Virus record (IMG/VR): IMGVR_UViG_3300026094_000050
Location: 1 to 20,358 of that record
Strand: one strand, 5' to 3'
From: a virus
Length of the DNA: 20,358 nucleotides
The notes under the pieces: model-generated
What the model was told of the DNA's origin: nothing
The model's input: only the letters and a program-made list of their open reading frames with translations
The model's database searches: none
Part shown: in pieces, positions 1-6,399 of the stretch
Numbering within the stretch: the first letter of the stretch is position 1
Layout of the letters: each line of letters starts with the position of its first letter
Position numbers and translations under genes: made by a program

Positions 1-125
1 CGCTCGGCGTTAACCTGGGTACGCGTACGAACCGCGCCACGCAGCAGCGAACCTTCACGCTGATAAACCTGCTTGACCTCGGCCTCGTACTGCTCAATAA
101 AAGAGACAGGTACAGTTGTAGACAT
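1..125 (-). CDS. Major capsid protein, N-terminal part (runs off the window)
   Basis: The ATG at 123-125 opens a frame that stays open to the window edge (41 codons). The N-terminus MSTTVPVSFIEQYEAEVKQV followed by a basic stretch rich in R and T (LLRGAVRTRTQ) resembles major capsid proteins of T7-like and related podoviruses, which often start with MSTxVPVxFxxQYxxEV. A Shine-Dalgarno sequence GGAG lies about 8 nt upstream of the ATG on the minus strand. It follows the scaffold gene and a small basic protein gene in the same direction, which is where a capsid gene belongs in this gene order. The protein would form the icosahedral shell around the scaffold. Only the N-terminus is visible, so the family call is inference from that segment plus position. 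Confidence 0.72.
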   Translation of the reverse strand, partial: MSTTVPVSFIEQYEAEVKQVYQREGSLLRGAVRTRTQVNAE

Positions 126-255
126 TTTAGTTCTCCATACACAGAAAGATAAAAGTTTTTACCTTGAGCCTGCGCTGGGTGAGCCAATACGGGGCCAGCT
201 TCAGCATCAGTTAGGATTTTCAGGGGCCGCTACGCGGGTAAACCATCTAATCCTC

Positions 256-283
256 TAGGGGCCGAGCATAAGCCCAGCCCCTA
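256..283 (-). other. Intercistronic RNA hairpin upstream of the capsid gene
   Basis: Read on the minus strand this is a 12-bp stem closed by a TTAT loop: outer TAGGGGC pairs with GCCCCTA, and the inner part pairs through two G-U wobbles. Transcribed from the plus strand the same two positions become A-C mismatches, so the fold is fully paired only in the leftward transcript, the one that carries the capsid gene. There is no U-tract after the stem in that direction (a T5 run follows only on the plus strand), so it is not a standard intrinsic terminator for the operon. It may stabilise or separate the abundant capsid mRNA or act as a processing site. Function is inferred. Confidence 0.45.
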
Positions 284-299
284 TTTTTGTCAACAAAAC

Positions 300-449
300 C
301 TATTTCTTCTTTGCAGTTTTTGCAGATTCACGAAAGGCTTTGTCAGTAGGTGCACCTTTAGAACCAGGCGAACGCATGCGCTCACCAGATCCAGCTTCGA
401 TGCGTTTCCGCTTAGCATGAATGTTTGCGTACAATCCTGTTTTAGGCAT
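300..449 (-). CDS. Small basic conserved phage protein (DUF6321-like)
   Basis: This 49-aa protein starts MPKTGLYANIHAKRKRIEAG and continues through GSGERMRSPGSKGAPT to end in AKTAKKK. The pattern GLYANIHAKRKRI..GSGERMR.PGSKGAPT is a widespread small phage protein that I associate with DUF6321; the DUF number is from memory. It is strongly basic (many K and R), with no membrane segment. A Shine-Dalgarno AGAGGAC sits about 7 nt upstream of the ATG. It lies between the scaffold and major capsid genes, so it is probably expressed late with virion proteins. It could be a minor virion or nucleic-acid-binding protein, but no function is established from the sequence. Confidence 0.82.
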   Translation of the reverse strand: MPKTGLYANIHAKRKRIEAGSGERMRSPGSKGAPTDKAFRESAKTAKKK

Positions 450-460
450 TACTAAGTCCT

Positions 461-1237
461 CTAGTCAAAGGCACGAGCAAACTGCTGGCGCACATACTCA
501 CGGTAATCTTCGTCACCACTCCAGTAACGATCATCGTTCATCAAATCATTCAGCTGCTGCTTGTTCATGCGCGGGTTTGAATTATCGCCAACCACACGAT
601 GCGACGCCGCACCCTGCTCCATTAAGTTTGCCAACGTAGCAACACCGCTTGCAGTTTTTGAAAGTTCATTCACCGCCGCTTCGGGCATGTTTTGGTTGGC
701 CCACGATTTTACTTTAGCTAACTGCTGAGAAAATTCATGGCTGTCGGCACCAAGATTCCATTCTTGCGCCAACCGCTGTTTCTCAATGTCAGTCTTAGCT
801 TCTACAATGTCAGGCATTATGCTGTTGTAGAAATACTCAGTGACTTTCTGCGCCTGTTCATTAGTAAGCCCAGCTTCCTTAAATGCAGTGACATCGTTTT
901 CCGTCAAATCTACAGTTTCAGGATTCTCTGAATCGCCTACTGTAATTTCATAACTTTCCGGCGGCTCAGTTTTTTCGCGGATCTTAGCCCCCATTTCATT
1001 GTAGGCTTTTACCAGATCCTCAGGCGTTTTAAACTTCTCCGGTAGCCACTCAGGCCGGGCGTCAGGGTTCTCCGGCGTATCAACCAGATTTTCCTGCTGC
1101 TCAGGCTCTGCAGCCTCAACGCCATCAAGCAAAGTCTCCGGCTCTTTAGGCGCTTGCGTAGTTTCAGGTTGCGTATTCTCAGCCACTGTGGACTCGGGGG
1201 CTCCCTCCTCGGGAACTTGTGCCTCATCATCCATCAT
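461..1237 (-). CDS. Capsid assembly scaffolding protein (T7 gp9-like)
   Basis: This 258-aa protein is very acidic and Glu/Pro/Thr-rich over residues 1-60, then has the motif PEWLPEKFKTPEDLVKAYNE, typical of podovirus scaffolds. The remainder is predicted mostly helical and ends in a charged C-terminus (REYVRQQFARAFD) that could contact the coat protein. Scaffolds of this class chaperone procapsid assembly around the portal and leave before DNA packaging. The start is ATG-ATG with AGGAG about 6 nt upstream of the first ATG, and this ATG overlaps the upstream gene's stop (ATGA), so it is probably translationally coupled. Its place between portal and capsid genes is the standard one. Family length is usually 250-320 aa, so it looks complete. 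Confidence 0.85.
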   Translation of the reverse strand: MMDDEAQVPEEGAPESTVAENTQPETTQAPKEPETLLDGVEAAEPEQQENLVDTPENPDARPEWLPEKFKTPEDLVKAYNEMGAKIREKTEPPESYEITVGDSENPETVDLTENDVTAFKEAGLTNEQAQKVTEYFYNSIMPDIVEAKTDIEKQRLAQEWNLGADSHEFSQQLAKVKSWANQNMPEAAVNELSKTASGVATLANLMEQGAASHRVVGDNSNPRMNKQQLNDLMNDDRYWSGDEDYREYVRQQFARAFD

Positions 1238-1497
1238 ACTTCTCCTGCTAGTTTAAGAATCTGCAGCGCCATCGACCGCTGGCCCTCAGAGAAAGCCACG
1301 TCACCCGGTGCTGCATTCGGGGAATAGCTCACAGCGTGAGCTTTGGTTAAAAGGTATTCACGTAATGGTTTTTGCTTGTCACCAGAAACGGCCTGCCGGG
1401 ACGCCGTGCGCAGCGCCCGAATGCTTTCCTCTTGTTTTTCATGGTGGCTCTGTTTTTCTTCTTTGGCGTTTTCGCCTTCTAGTTCATTCCATCCCAT
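1234..1497 (-). CDS. Bbp19-like small phage protein
   Basis: This 87-aa hydrophilic protein has a charged N-terminal helix (ELEGENAKEEKQSHHEKQEE) and a C-terminal part ending GDVAFSEGQRSMALQILKLA. That ending resembles Bbp19-like podovirus proteins (pattern ..TAF.EGQR..GL.IL..), which also sit directly after the portal gene. The frame is open further upstream, but translation most likely starts at the ATG at 1495-1497, which overlaps the portal stop by 14 nt and has GGGAG about 7 nt upstream. Its own stop overlaps the scaffold start. The role is unknown in the family; the location suggests a head-assembly accessory. Confidence in the gene is good, in the family moderate. Confidence 0.62.
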   Translation of the reverse strand: MGWNELEGENAKEEKQSHHEKQEESIRALRTASRQAVSGDKQKPLREYLLTKAHAVSYSPNAAPGDVAFSEGQRSMALQILKLAGEV

Positions 1498-3022
1498 TCG
1501 GTGCTCCCATCTGCTGCTCCTCCTGAGCCTGTACCTGCGCAGCTTCCTGCTGCAGCTCAACAATCTCCTGCTGCGTGCGCAACACCTGCGGCGAAATGTG
1601 CTTGATCTCAGCAAGCTTGCCAAGTGCTTTGTGCACATCAATGATCAGTCCCGCCTTGGGATCGACCTGACCAAACGATACCGCGGTCTGCGTAAACTCA
1701 AGCAAGTTCTGCTCGTCCACCGCCTGCTGCGCCTGCGCCAGCTGACTGACGAACTCAAGCTGCAAGCCCTCGTCATCAAGCGACAGCTCCTCAGGAGCCA
1801 GATCAAGCTCAGCCATAAAACTGTACACAGCGCGAATGATTGGGAACAACATCTCCTGCTGCATGCGCGAAATCGTCGCGCCCATGTCCTGAGCAATGAT
1901 GCGTGTGCGTGCCTGCACTTCCGTGGCCGTCATCGGCGTGCGATCTAACGGCCCGTAATTATCGGCCATAAACGTACCAAGGATGCTGTTGCGCAAATCC
2001 TCAATCGTAAACAGCGACACATCAAAGTTACCCGTAGCAGGCAGCTCAGCAATCGTCGGGTTCTGACGGTCGTTACTGCCAACAGGCATAAACGTGCCAG
2101 GCTCAAACGTCAGCGTGTACGGATTGACCACTCCATCATCGACCACAGTGTAGATACCAGCGACCGCCTTGGCCGCGTTCTTTAGCTGTAGCTCTTTGAT
2201 CTTGTTAAGCGCGCGAACGTCAGACAGCGCACGCAGTCCCGGCCCACGGCCATACACACTGCCAGGCACCTTGCTCCAACGTGATACAAAAAACACAGGG
2301 TTCTGCGTTGTCTTTTCCTCAAGCTTAGCGCCCGTGCCTTTGTGAATAACAGTGTAATACCATAGCCCTGACGCCGTTTCGTCGTTAAGTGCGACAATGT
2401 CTTGGTCAGGCTTGCCCTGCTTTTCGCCAGAAATATCACGAAGCTCTTTAGGCACTTTGTTGCCATAGGCTTTGATCATCTGTTTAATGCTGAGTTTGAA
2501 CTTACGCGCGACACTAACAATGTTGCCGCCGTCATCTTCGTCAATAGCCAGCTCGCCCAGCGGGACACACTTAAAGCGCAAGCGCTCGTTGTCCTTGTCA
2601 GGCTTCATCATAATCGCGCCGGTGCCGCCAACAATACGATCCAAAATCGCTGGCTGCATTTCCTGATAGAAGTTTGAGCGCGAAAGCAACGAGAACATAT
2701 TGTCCTCGATTACCTGCAAAGCAGGGCGCAGTGCTTCACGATCCTCAATACTAGGCACACCAGATCCTGGCGAGACGCGGAACCAGCGCTGCCACGGGGG
2801 CACAAGGCCAGAGACAATTAAATTAGTCAGACGCTCAGCGGAATCAATCGCTGTTGAATCAAACACCTCATCCTGAATTTCATTTGGCGTGCGTTTGTCA
2901 CGGGTGTAAATGAGTGCGCGCTCTGGCGCAATGTACTTGTACGCCGTCTCCCACAGAGCTTCATACTCCGTGCGACGGCTAAACATGCCTTCTACTCGAG
3001 AAGTAGCTTCACGCGCATCCAT
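1484..3022 (-). CDS. Portal / head-to-tail connector protein
   Basis: This 512-aa protein is close to the usual length of T7 gp8-type connectors (about 500-550 aa). Recognisable features are the N-terminal R..YE.LWE.AY.YI.PER segment, then VFDSTAIDSAERLTNLIVSG followed by LVPPWQRWFRV, which is characteristic of the podovirus head-tail connecting protein family. The C-terminal fifth is Glu/Gln-rich and likely coiled coil (TQQEIVELQQEAAQVQAQEE), matching the barrel or crown region. Twelve copies form the packaging channel at the unique capsid vertex; the terminase docks on it and the tail attaches to it. The start ATG at 3020-3022 has GGGG about 7 nt upstream. It lies 3 bp after the coiled-coil protein gene and overlaps the Bbp19-like gene. 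Confidence 0.93.
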   Translation of the reverse strand: MDAREATSRVEGMFSRRTEYEALWETAYKYIAPERALIYTRDKRTPNEIQDEVFDSTAIDSAERLTNLIVSGLVPPWQRWFRVSPGSGVPSIEDREALRPALQVIEDNMFSLLSRSNFYQEMQPAILDRIVGGTGAIMMKPDKDNERLRFKCVPLGELAIDEDDGGNIVSVARKFKLSIKQMIKAYGNKVPKELRDISGEKQGKPDQDIVALNDETASGLWYYTVIHKGTGAKLEEKTTQNPVFFVSRWSKVPGSVYGRGPGLRALSDVRALNKIKELQLKNAAKAVAGIYTVVDDGVVNPYTLTFEPGTFMPVGSNDRQNPTIAELPATGNFDVSLFTIEDLRNSILGTFMADNYGPLDRTPMTATEVQARTRIIAQDMGATISRMQQEMLFPIIRAVYSFMAELDLAPEELSLDDEGLQLEFVSQLAQAQQAVDEQNLLEFTQTAVSFGQVDPKAGLIIDVHKALGKLAEIKHISPQVLRTQQEIVELQQEAAQVQAQEEQQMGAPNGME

Positions 3023-3025
3023 AAT

Positions 3026-3451
3026 TTACCCCAGTGTGCTGCGAGCGCCTTCGCTCTGGCTAGTTCCAAGCACCGAAAACAATGACGGCGATGGCGCAAG
3101 TTCACTACGCAAACGGCGCCGACGAGTCTGAGCTTCGCTTTGTTCTCGTGCTTCCCGCTCTTGTGTTCGTTGCTGTTCGGCTGCTAATTGCCTACGCTGC
3201 GCTTCTTGCGCACGTTCGGCAGCGGCTTCTTCTCTGCGTCGTTCTTCTGCAATTCGAGTTTGGGCTCGTTGTTCTTGCTGCTGTATTCTTTGCTGTGCTT
3301 GCTGCTGTGCTTGCTGCTGTGCCTTTCTAGCGTCGCTTCGCTGCTCCGAGGCCATGTACGCAGAACCAAGCGTTGCGCCAACTAATGCTCCGGTTGACCC
3401 AGCGGCAGCTCCGCCAGCAAGTGCCCCGACTACTGGTGCTACGAATCCCAT
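3026..3451 (-). CDS. Gly/Ala-rich hydrophobic plus Gln/Arg-rich coiled-coil protein
   Basis: This 141-aa protein has three visible parts. Residues 2-34 are a Gly/Ala-rich hydrophobic stretch (GALAGGAAAGSTGALVGATL) that could insert in a membrane. Residues 35-112 are a low-complexity Gln/Arg/Glu/Ala helix (repeats of AQQQAQQ and EERRREEAAAERAQ), almost certainly coiled coil. The last about 30 residues are Ser/Leu/Pro-containing. Similar short proteins occur between terminase and portal genes of podoviruses and resemble the N-terminus of internal virion (ejection) proteins. GGAG lies about 9 nt before the ATG. It overlaps the GNAT-like gene by 13 nt. A minor virion or ejected protein is inference; low complexity makes homology unreliable. 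Confidence 0.6.
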   Translation of the reverse strand: MGFVAPVVGALAGGAAAGSTGALVGATLGSAYMASEQRSDARKAQQQAQQQAQQRIQQQEQRAQTRIAEERRREEAAAERAQEAQRRQLAAEQQRTQEREAREQSEAQTRRRRLRSELAPSPSLFSVLGTSQSEGARSTLG

Positions 3452-3822
3452 AACTGTTTCTCCAAAATTACGTAGTTTTGTTCAAAACCATGCGGGCGTA
3501 AAAATGTTCTTGCCCAACCTTTGCGACCAAACACTACAACTTTTGTTGAACCAAGTCCACGAGCGTGCTTTTCTGCGCTAGGCCACATCTGAGCAATCTC
3601 TCCAAGATCACCCCCCGCCAGCCACAAAGTATAAGTGTCGCCTTGGATCAAAGTAACCGCTACTGCCTCCTCACCAACCCACAAAAAAGCAGTGCCCCGC
3701 TCCAGCGCAGCCATCACGTCAAATATATTTTGGTCGCCTACAGATTGTTCTAGCGCCTCGACAAGGTAAGGCTCAGCAACCGCCCAGTCAGTTTGCAAGT
3801 CGGTGCTTGGTGCATACGTCAT
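3439..3822 (-). CDS. GNAT-fold-like phage protein adjacent to terminase
   Basis: From the ATG that overlaps the terminase stop (ATGA) this is 127 aa. The pattern of an N-terminal helix, IFDVMAALERGTAFLWVGEE, AVAVTLIQGD, LAGGDL, then a helix and KVVVFGRKGWARTFLRPHGF with a final VILEKQL matches small proteins next to terminase genes in many podoviruses, which look like reduced GNAT acetyltransferases. No clear acetyl-CoA loop (R/Q-x-x-G-x-G/A) is visible, so catalysis is doubtful. An in-frame ATG at 3841-3843 would add seven residues (MEPVDSS); neither start has a strong ribosome site, and I chose the coupled one. The job is unknown; genomic position suggests packaging or head assembly. Confidence 0.66.
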   Translation of the reverse strand: MTYAPSTDLQTDWAVAEPYLVEALEQSVGDQNIFDVMAALERGTAFLWVGEEAVAVTLIQGDTYTLWLAGGDLGEIAQMWPSAEKHARGLGSTKVVVFGRKGWARTFLRPHGFEQNYVILEKQLWDS

Positions 3823-5291
3823 GCTGCTGTCCACGGGCTCCACCCTTTAGGCTTGATCGGCTTAGCGTGCTGCTTACTGCCCCACCGCCGGCCTGCTTTG
3901 CCGGCCAGCTGCGGCCCCTCGTACACCACTAGCCCATGTTGTAAGGCGTCATGTACGTGCGACTCAAATGTTTTATCCGGCACATCGCGAGGCTCGCCAC
4001 TCTTGTCATGGGTTGTGTACTTGTACCCGCCCATAAAGCCCTCGAGCAACGTCGTGCACTCGTGATTGATCAGCATGCCTGGCCTTCCCTCGATCATACG
4101 ATTGAGAGGACGCCGAACCGCACCCAGTCTTGTATCCAAATCACTCGGCCCTGCTCGGGGCGTAAAGCCCTCTTTACGCAAAATCTCAAACGGCGTTGTC
4201 GCGCTAACCTGGTTGCGCTGGTTACCCGCCGGGTCACACCACATATCGTAACTGTTGCACTCAGGAAACCGCGTGCGCAGGTACTGCTTTAACTTAGCAG
4301 CGAACTCTTCGATGCCCATGTTCTGGCTTACCAGCTCAGACAATATGAGCCACTGCCCAACGGCATTCTGCTGGAACATCACCGCCGCCGGCGTCAGACC
4401 AAAGTCCAGCCCAATTGACAGAGGGTGGTGTGCGCTCGGCTCAAGCGGCGCCTCGGCTTTATGCACTCGCACGTTAAACTGCGGAAACACCGGCAGGCCA
4501 TCTCGACGGGTGCCGTACTCACCATGCACGTGCACGTTCAACCAGTCCTCGTCCCGCCCTGACGCCAGTAGCAGCTCGTAATAACCATCAGGCAGGTGCT
4601 CTTTGTTCTCCGCATTATCTGACATACCCGAGGGCTGGCGAAACAACTGCTTGACCTCACGCCCAAACTTCTTGGCGTACTCCTGCAGGTTGGCGTCGTG
4701 CTCGTCAGACTCGAACAACTTGTGCCAGAAGGTACTGACCGCCGGCGGGTTAGTGTCCATGATCACCCCCACCCACGTTGGCGGCGCGTCACCCTGCTTC
4801 GGATAACGGCCGATACGACCCAGCAGGTTAATAAAAATGTCCGGGTTGACCTCACGATACTCGTTGACCCATGCACCGGTGAGCTCGAGCGACAAAAGGT
4901 TGCGCACGTCCTCGGAAGACTCCAGCGGCCGAAACATCCACTCACTCTCGACCCGCGTACCGTCGGCCAGCGGGAACTGGAGCATAAAAGTGTTAGTGGT
5001 AGCGTACCAGCGGCCAGCTAGCCCAGGCGGCAACCAGTCGTGTACCGTCTTAATCGTCGTGTCTTTCAACATCCGCACAGTGTTACGGATGACAGCAAAG
5101 CGGGTTTTGCGTACACCTTTTTTGTCAGGCTCCTGCAAGCAAGCCCGGCGCACCAGCTCCATAGCGCACGCGACCGACTTACCCGAGCCCAGTGGCCCCA
5201 TTAGCCCACGCACCACTGCATTCGAGGCCATCATCTCCTCAGCAATCGGTGAGGGCTTAAAGTTTATGCCGTTTTCTGGCTCATCGCTCAT
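3819..5291 (-). CDS. terL: Terminase large subunit (packaging ATPase and nuclease)
   Basis: This 490-aa protein has both expected domains. The N-terminal ATPase has Walker A GPLGSGKS at residues 32-39, a Walker B-like stretch ending GAWVNEYREV with the catalytic Glu near 144, and the coupling motif VIMDTNPP near 177-183. The C-terminal RNase H-like nuclease shows SIGLDFGLTPAAVMF with Asp near 296, WCDPAGN near 351-357, and a final Asp in SHVHDALQHG near 448. It pumps DNA into the procapsid through the portal and cuts concatemers. Its ATG overlaps the small-subunit stop (ATGA), with AGGT about 7 nt upstream. Length fits podovirus terminases (450-600 aa). Whether the phage uses cos, pac or direct terminal repeats cannot be told from the protein. 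Confidence 0.95.
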   Translation of the reverse strand: MSDEPENGINFKPSPIAEEMMASNAVVRGLMGPLGSGKSVACAMELVRRACLQEPDKKGVRKTRFAVIRNTVRMLKDTTIKTVHDWLPPGLAGRWYATTNTFMLQFPLADGTRVESEWMFRPLESSEDVRNLLSLELTGAWVNEYREVNPDIFINLLGRIGRYPKQGDAPPTWVGVIMDTNPPAVSTFWHKLFESDEHDANLQEYAKKFGREVKQLFRQPSGMSDNAENKEHLPDGYYELLLASGRDEDWLNVHVHGEYGTRRDGLPVFPQFNVRVHKAEAPLEPSAHHPLSIGLDFGLTPAAVMFQQNAVGQWLILSELVSQNMGIEEFAAKLKQYLRTRFPECNSYDMWCDPAGNQRNQVSATTPFEILRKEGFTPRAGPSDLDTRLGAVRRPLNRMIEGRPGMLINHECTTLLEGFMGGYKYTTHDKSGEPRDVPDKTFESHVHDALQHGLVVYEGPQLAGKAGRRWGSKQHAKPIKPKGWSPWTAA

Positions 5292-5713
5292 GCGTTGACC
5301 TGAATGTTAATCATAAACGGTGCGGTGTTTGCGTTGGCATCTTCTTGCTTCGAGGGCTTCTCAAGCTCTGCATACTTGCACACATCCTCAATGGCACGAA
5401 GCCGAACCGCCGGGTCAAGCGTGCGATCCAGTGCAATAGCACCAACCTCCTCGATTAACGTAGAAGCAAGGCGCTTGGTTTTCAGCCGGGCCTGCGTAGT
5501 CTCCTCGTCGATCATGCGCTTGTACGAAGCAACAGCTCGCTTTACTGGCACCGAGTTACACACGCGCTCGTAGTCATCCTGCGACAGATCGTACTTGTCC
5601 CGCAGCTCATCAGGCGGGTGGTACTCAAGCGCAATATCGTATGCCAGCTCCTGCAGCCAATTACTAGGCTGGGCCGGCACAGGCTCTGGCGGGTTGTGCT
5701 TTTTTAAATCCAT
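5288..5713 (-). CDS. terS: Terminase small subunit (DNA recognition)
   Basis: The likely protein is 141 aa starting MDLKKHNPPEPVPAQPSNWL. Residues 20-60 (ELAYDIALEYHPPDELRDKYDLS) resemble the N-terminal helix-turn-helix region of small terminases. A long central helical stretch follows (AVASYKRMIDEETTQARLKTKRLASTLIEE), then LDRTLDPAVRLRAIEDVCKYAELEKP, a common feature of these proteins. It would bind the packaging site and recruit the large subunit. The frame is open upstream to about 5881, but that extension encodes an unlikely membrane-like segment within non-coding DNA, so I start at the ATG at 5711-5713. That start has no good Shine-Dalgarno sequence. It is the promoter-proximal gene of the leftward operon. 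Confidence 0.82.
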   Translation of the reverse strand: MDLKKHNPPEPVPAQPSNWLQELAYDIALEYHPPDELRDKYDLSQDDYERVCNSVPVKRAVASYKRMIDEETTQARLKTKRLASTLIEEVGAIALDRTLDPAVRLRAIEDVCKYAELEKPSKQEDANANTAPFMINIQVNA

Positions 5714-5767
5714 GGACGCTATATACCACGAGGACGCCGAACCGTAAAGCAAATGCAGTGACAAAGC

Positions 5768-5785
5768 TACTTTACATATAAAGTA
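5768..5785. promoter_or_regulatory. Inverted repeat TACTTTA-CATA-TAAAGTA, candidate operator
   Basis: A perfect 7-bp inverted repeat with a 4-bp centre lies 55 bp upstream of the small terminase start. Its right arm is part of AAAGTAAA, which also occurs at 5946-5953 in the second inverted-repeat cluster of this control region. The size and symmetry suit a dimeric repressor or activator. It may control the leftward packaging operon. No −35/−10 pair with good match was found beside it, so the role is inferred. Confidence 0.35.
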
Positions 5786-5945
5786 AAAAATTGGCCTGAG
5801 TTGTGTGGCTGGTAGGCTAAGGCCGACCGCACCCGCGCGATTTTTGGCCCCCGCCCCCCTGTTGCGCTGTCCCTGGAGCAAGGGGGTACCCCGTGAATGT
5901 ATACACTGCTGGACACGTTACACGCTGCAGCGATGCAAAAGTGCC

Positions 5946-5972
5946 AAAGTAAATTGCGTTTTACTTAGTAAA
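5946..5972. promoter_or_regulatory. Inverted-repeat cluster of AAGTAAA / TTTACTT half-sites
   Basis: Three copies of the same half-site follow in alternating orientation: AAGTAAA (5947-5953), TTTACTT (5960-5966) and AGTAAA (5967-5972). The last two form TTTACT-T-AGTAAA, a compact inverted repeat. The half-site is shared with the palindrome at 5768-5785. This suggests two operators for one dimeric DNA-binding protein in the divergent control region. Which protein binds is unknown. Confidence 0.35.
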
Positions 5973-6044
5973 GGGGTTTTACAATGCCCGCAAAATCAAG
6001 GGGTTACAGCCGGCACAGTAACATCGGTAACGGTCTGTTACCGC

Positions 6045-6098
6045 ATAAGTTATTGATTTTATTGATTTGTTACTAATGTTACTATTGTTACTATATAA
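6045..6098. other. AT-rich segment with tandem 9-bp units, candidate DNA unwinding element
   Basis: Only 9 of 54 bases are G or C. From 6051 to 6095 the sequence falls into five consecutive 9-bp units: TATTGATTT twice (6051-6059, 6060-6068), then GTTACTAAT, GTTACTATT and GTTACTATA (6069-6095). Thus AT-only-type repeats adjoin iteron-type repeats in the same register, as in many replication origins. Unwinding activity is inferred from composition and layout. Confidence 0.5.
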
Positions 6099-6192
6099 AC
6101 TAACCCTTTTATAGGATTTAGCCAGTAACGGGGTTTTACAGTTTGCCCGCATCCTGCAGATATATATTTCACCCCTAGTTTTAACGGTAACA

Positions 6193-6247
6193 ATGGTAAC
6201 GGCCGGAACTTTCCAGCATAATCAATCACTTACATGGTAACGGCCGG
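6193..6247. repeat. Direct repeat ATGGTAACGGCCGG, two copies 41 bp apart
   Basis: The 14-mer ATGGTAACGGCCGG is present exactly at 6193-6206 and 6234-6247. It extends the GTAAC iteron with the palindrome GGCCGG-like core CGGCCGG. The 41-bp offset is about four helical turns, so both copies face the same side of the DNA. It lies between the AT-rich segment and the rightward promoter and could be a higher-affinity binding site for the iteron protein. Confidence 0.55.
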
Positions 6248-6399
6248 TTTTTGTAAAAGTAACAATGGTAACGATTTGCGTATAGCGTGTTTGTCATGCC
6301 AATGCGCCTTGTCAGTATTTCCTGGAACTGTCGCACGGCGTTGACGATACCCCGAAGCCCGCGTCGTGCCGCCTTTACAATCTTTTTTCGCTAATGGGG

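Larger units (their letters stand above)
6003..6272. repeat. Iteron cluster: GTAAC repeats with 9-bp spacing
   Basis: GTAAC occurs at 6018, 6027, 6125, 6187, 6196, 6237, 6259 and 6268, and its complement GTTAC at 6003, 6037, 6069, 6078 and 6087 (one more at 5917). Four groups keep exact 9-bp spacing: 6018/6027, 6069/6078/6087, 6187/6196 and 6259/6268. Read in one orientation the unit is close to GTAACAWTR (variants GTAACAATG, GTAACAATA, GTAACATTA, GTAACATCG). About 0.7 copies would be expected by chance in 356 bp. The 15-mer GTAACAATGGTAACG occurs exactly twice, at 6187-6201 and 6259-6273. Such arrays bind replication initiators or repressors. Confidence 0.75.

Noticed and set aside
73-258. 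Plus-strand open frame of 61 codons
   Set aside because: It crosses the capsid start and the non-coding gap on the opposite strand and has low-complexity unlikely protein; a shadow frame.
131-270. Two tiny minus-strand frames between the hairpin and capsid gene (8 and 26 codons, the first with GAGG upstream)
   Set aside because: Too short, no family resemblance, and the second has no ribosome site; the signals can arise by chance.
5719-5747. TTTACG-17 bp-TATATA as a leftward terS promoter
   Set aside because: Only four of six matches in each box, and the RNA would start at or past the ATG; too weak to list.
5714-5881. N-terminal extension of the small terminase to 197 aa
   Set aside because: The added part reads through non-coding GC-rich and AT-rich DNA and gives an odd hydrophobic stretch; family length fits the start at 5713.
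5805-6056. Plus-strand open frame of 83 codons in the control region
   Set aside because: It lacks a ribosome site, runs through iterons and palindromes and resembles no protein.
6003-6272. CRISPR array
   Set aside because: Repeat units are about 9 bp and contiguous or irregularly placed; no 20-40 bp repeats with unique spacers.
6341-6381. TTGACG with TACAAT as a second early promoter
   Set aside because: The spacing is 29 bp, far outside the 16-19 bp range.
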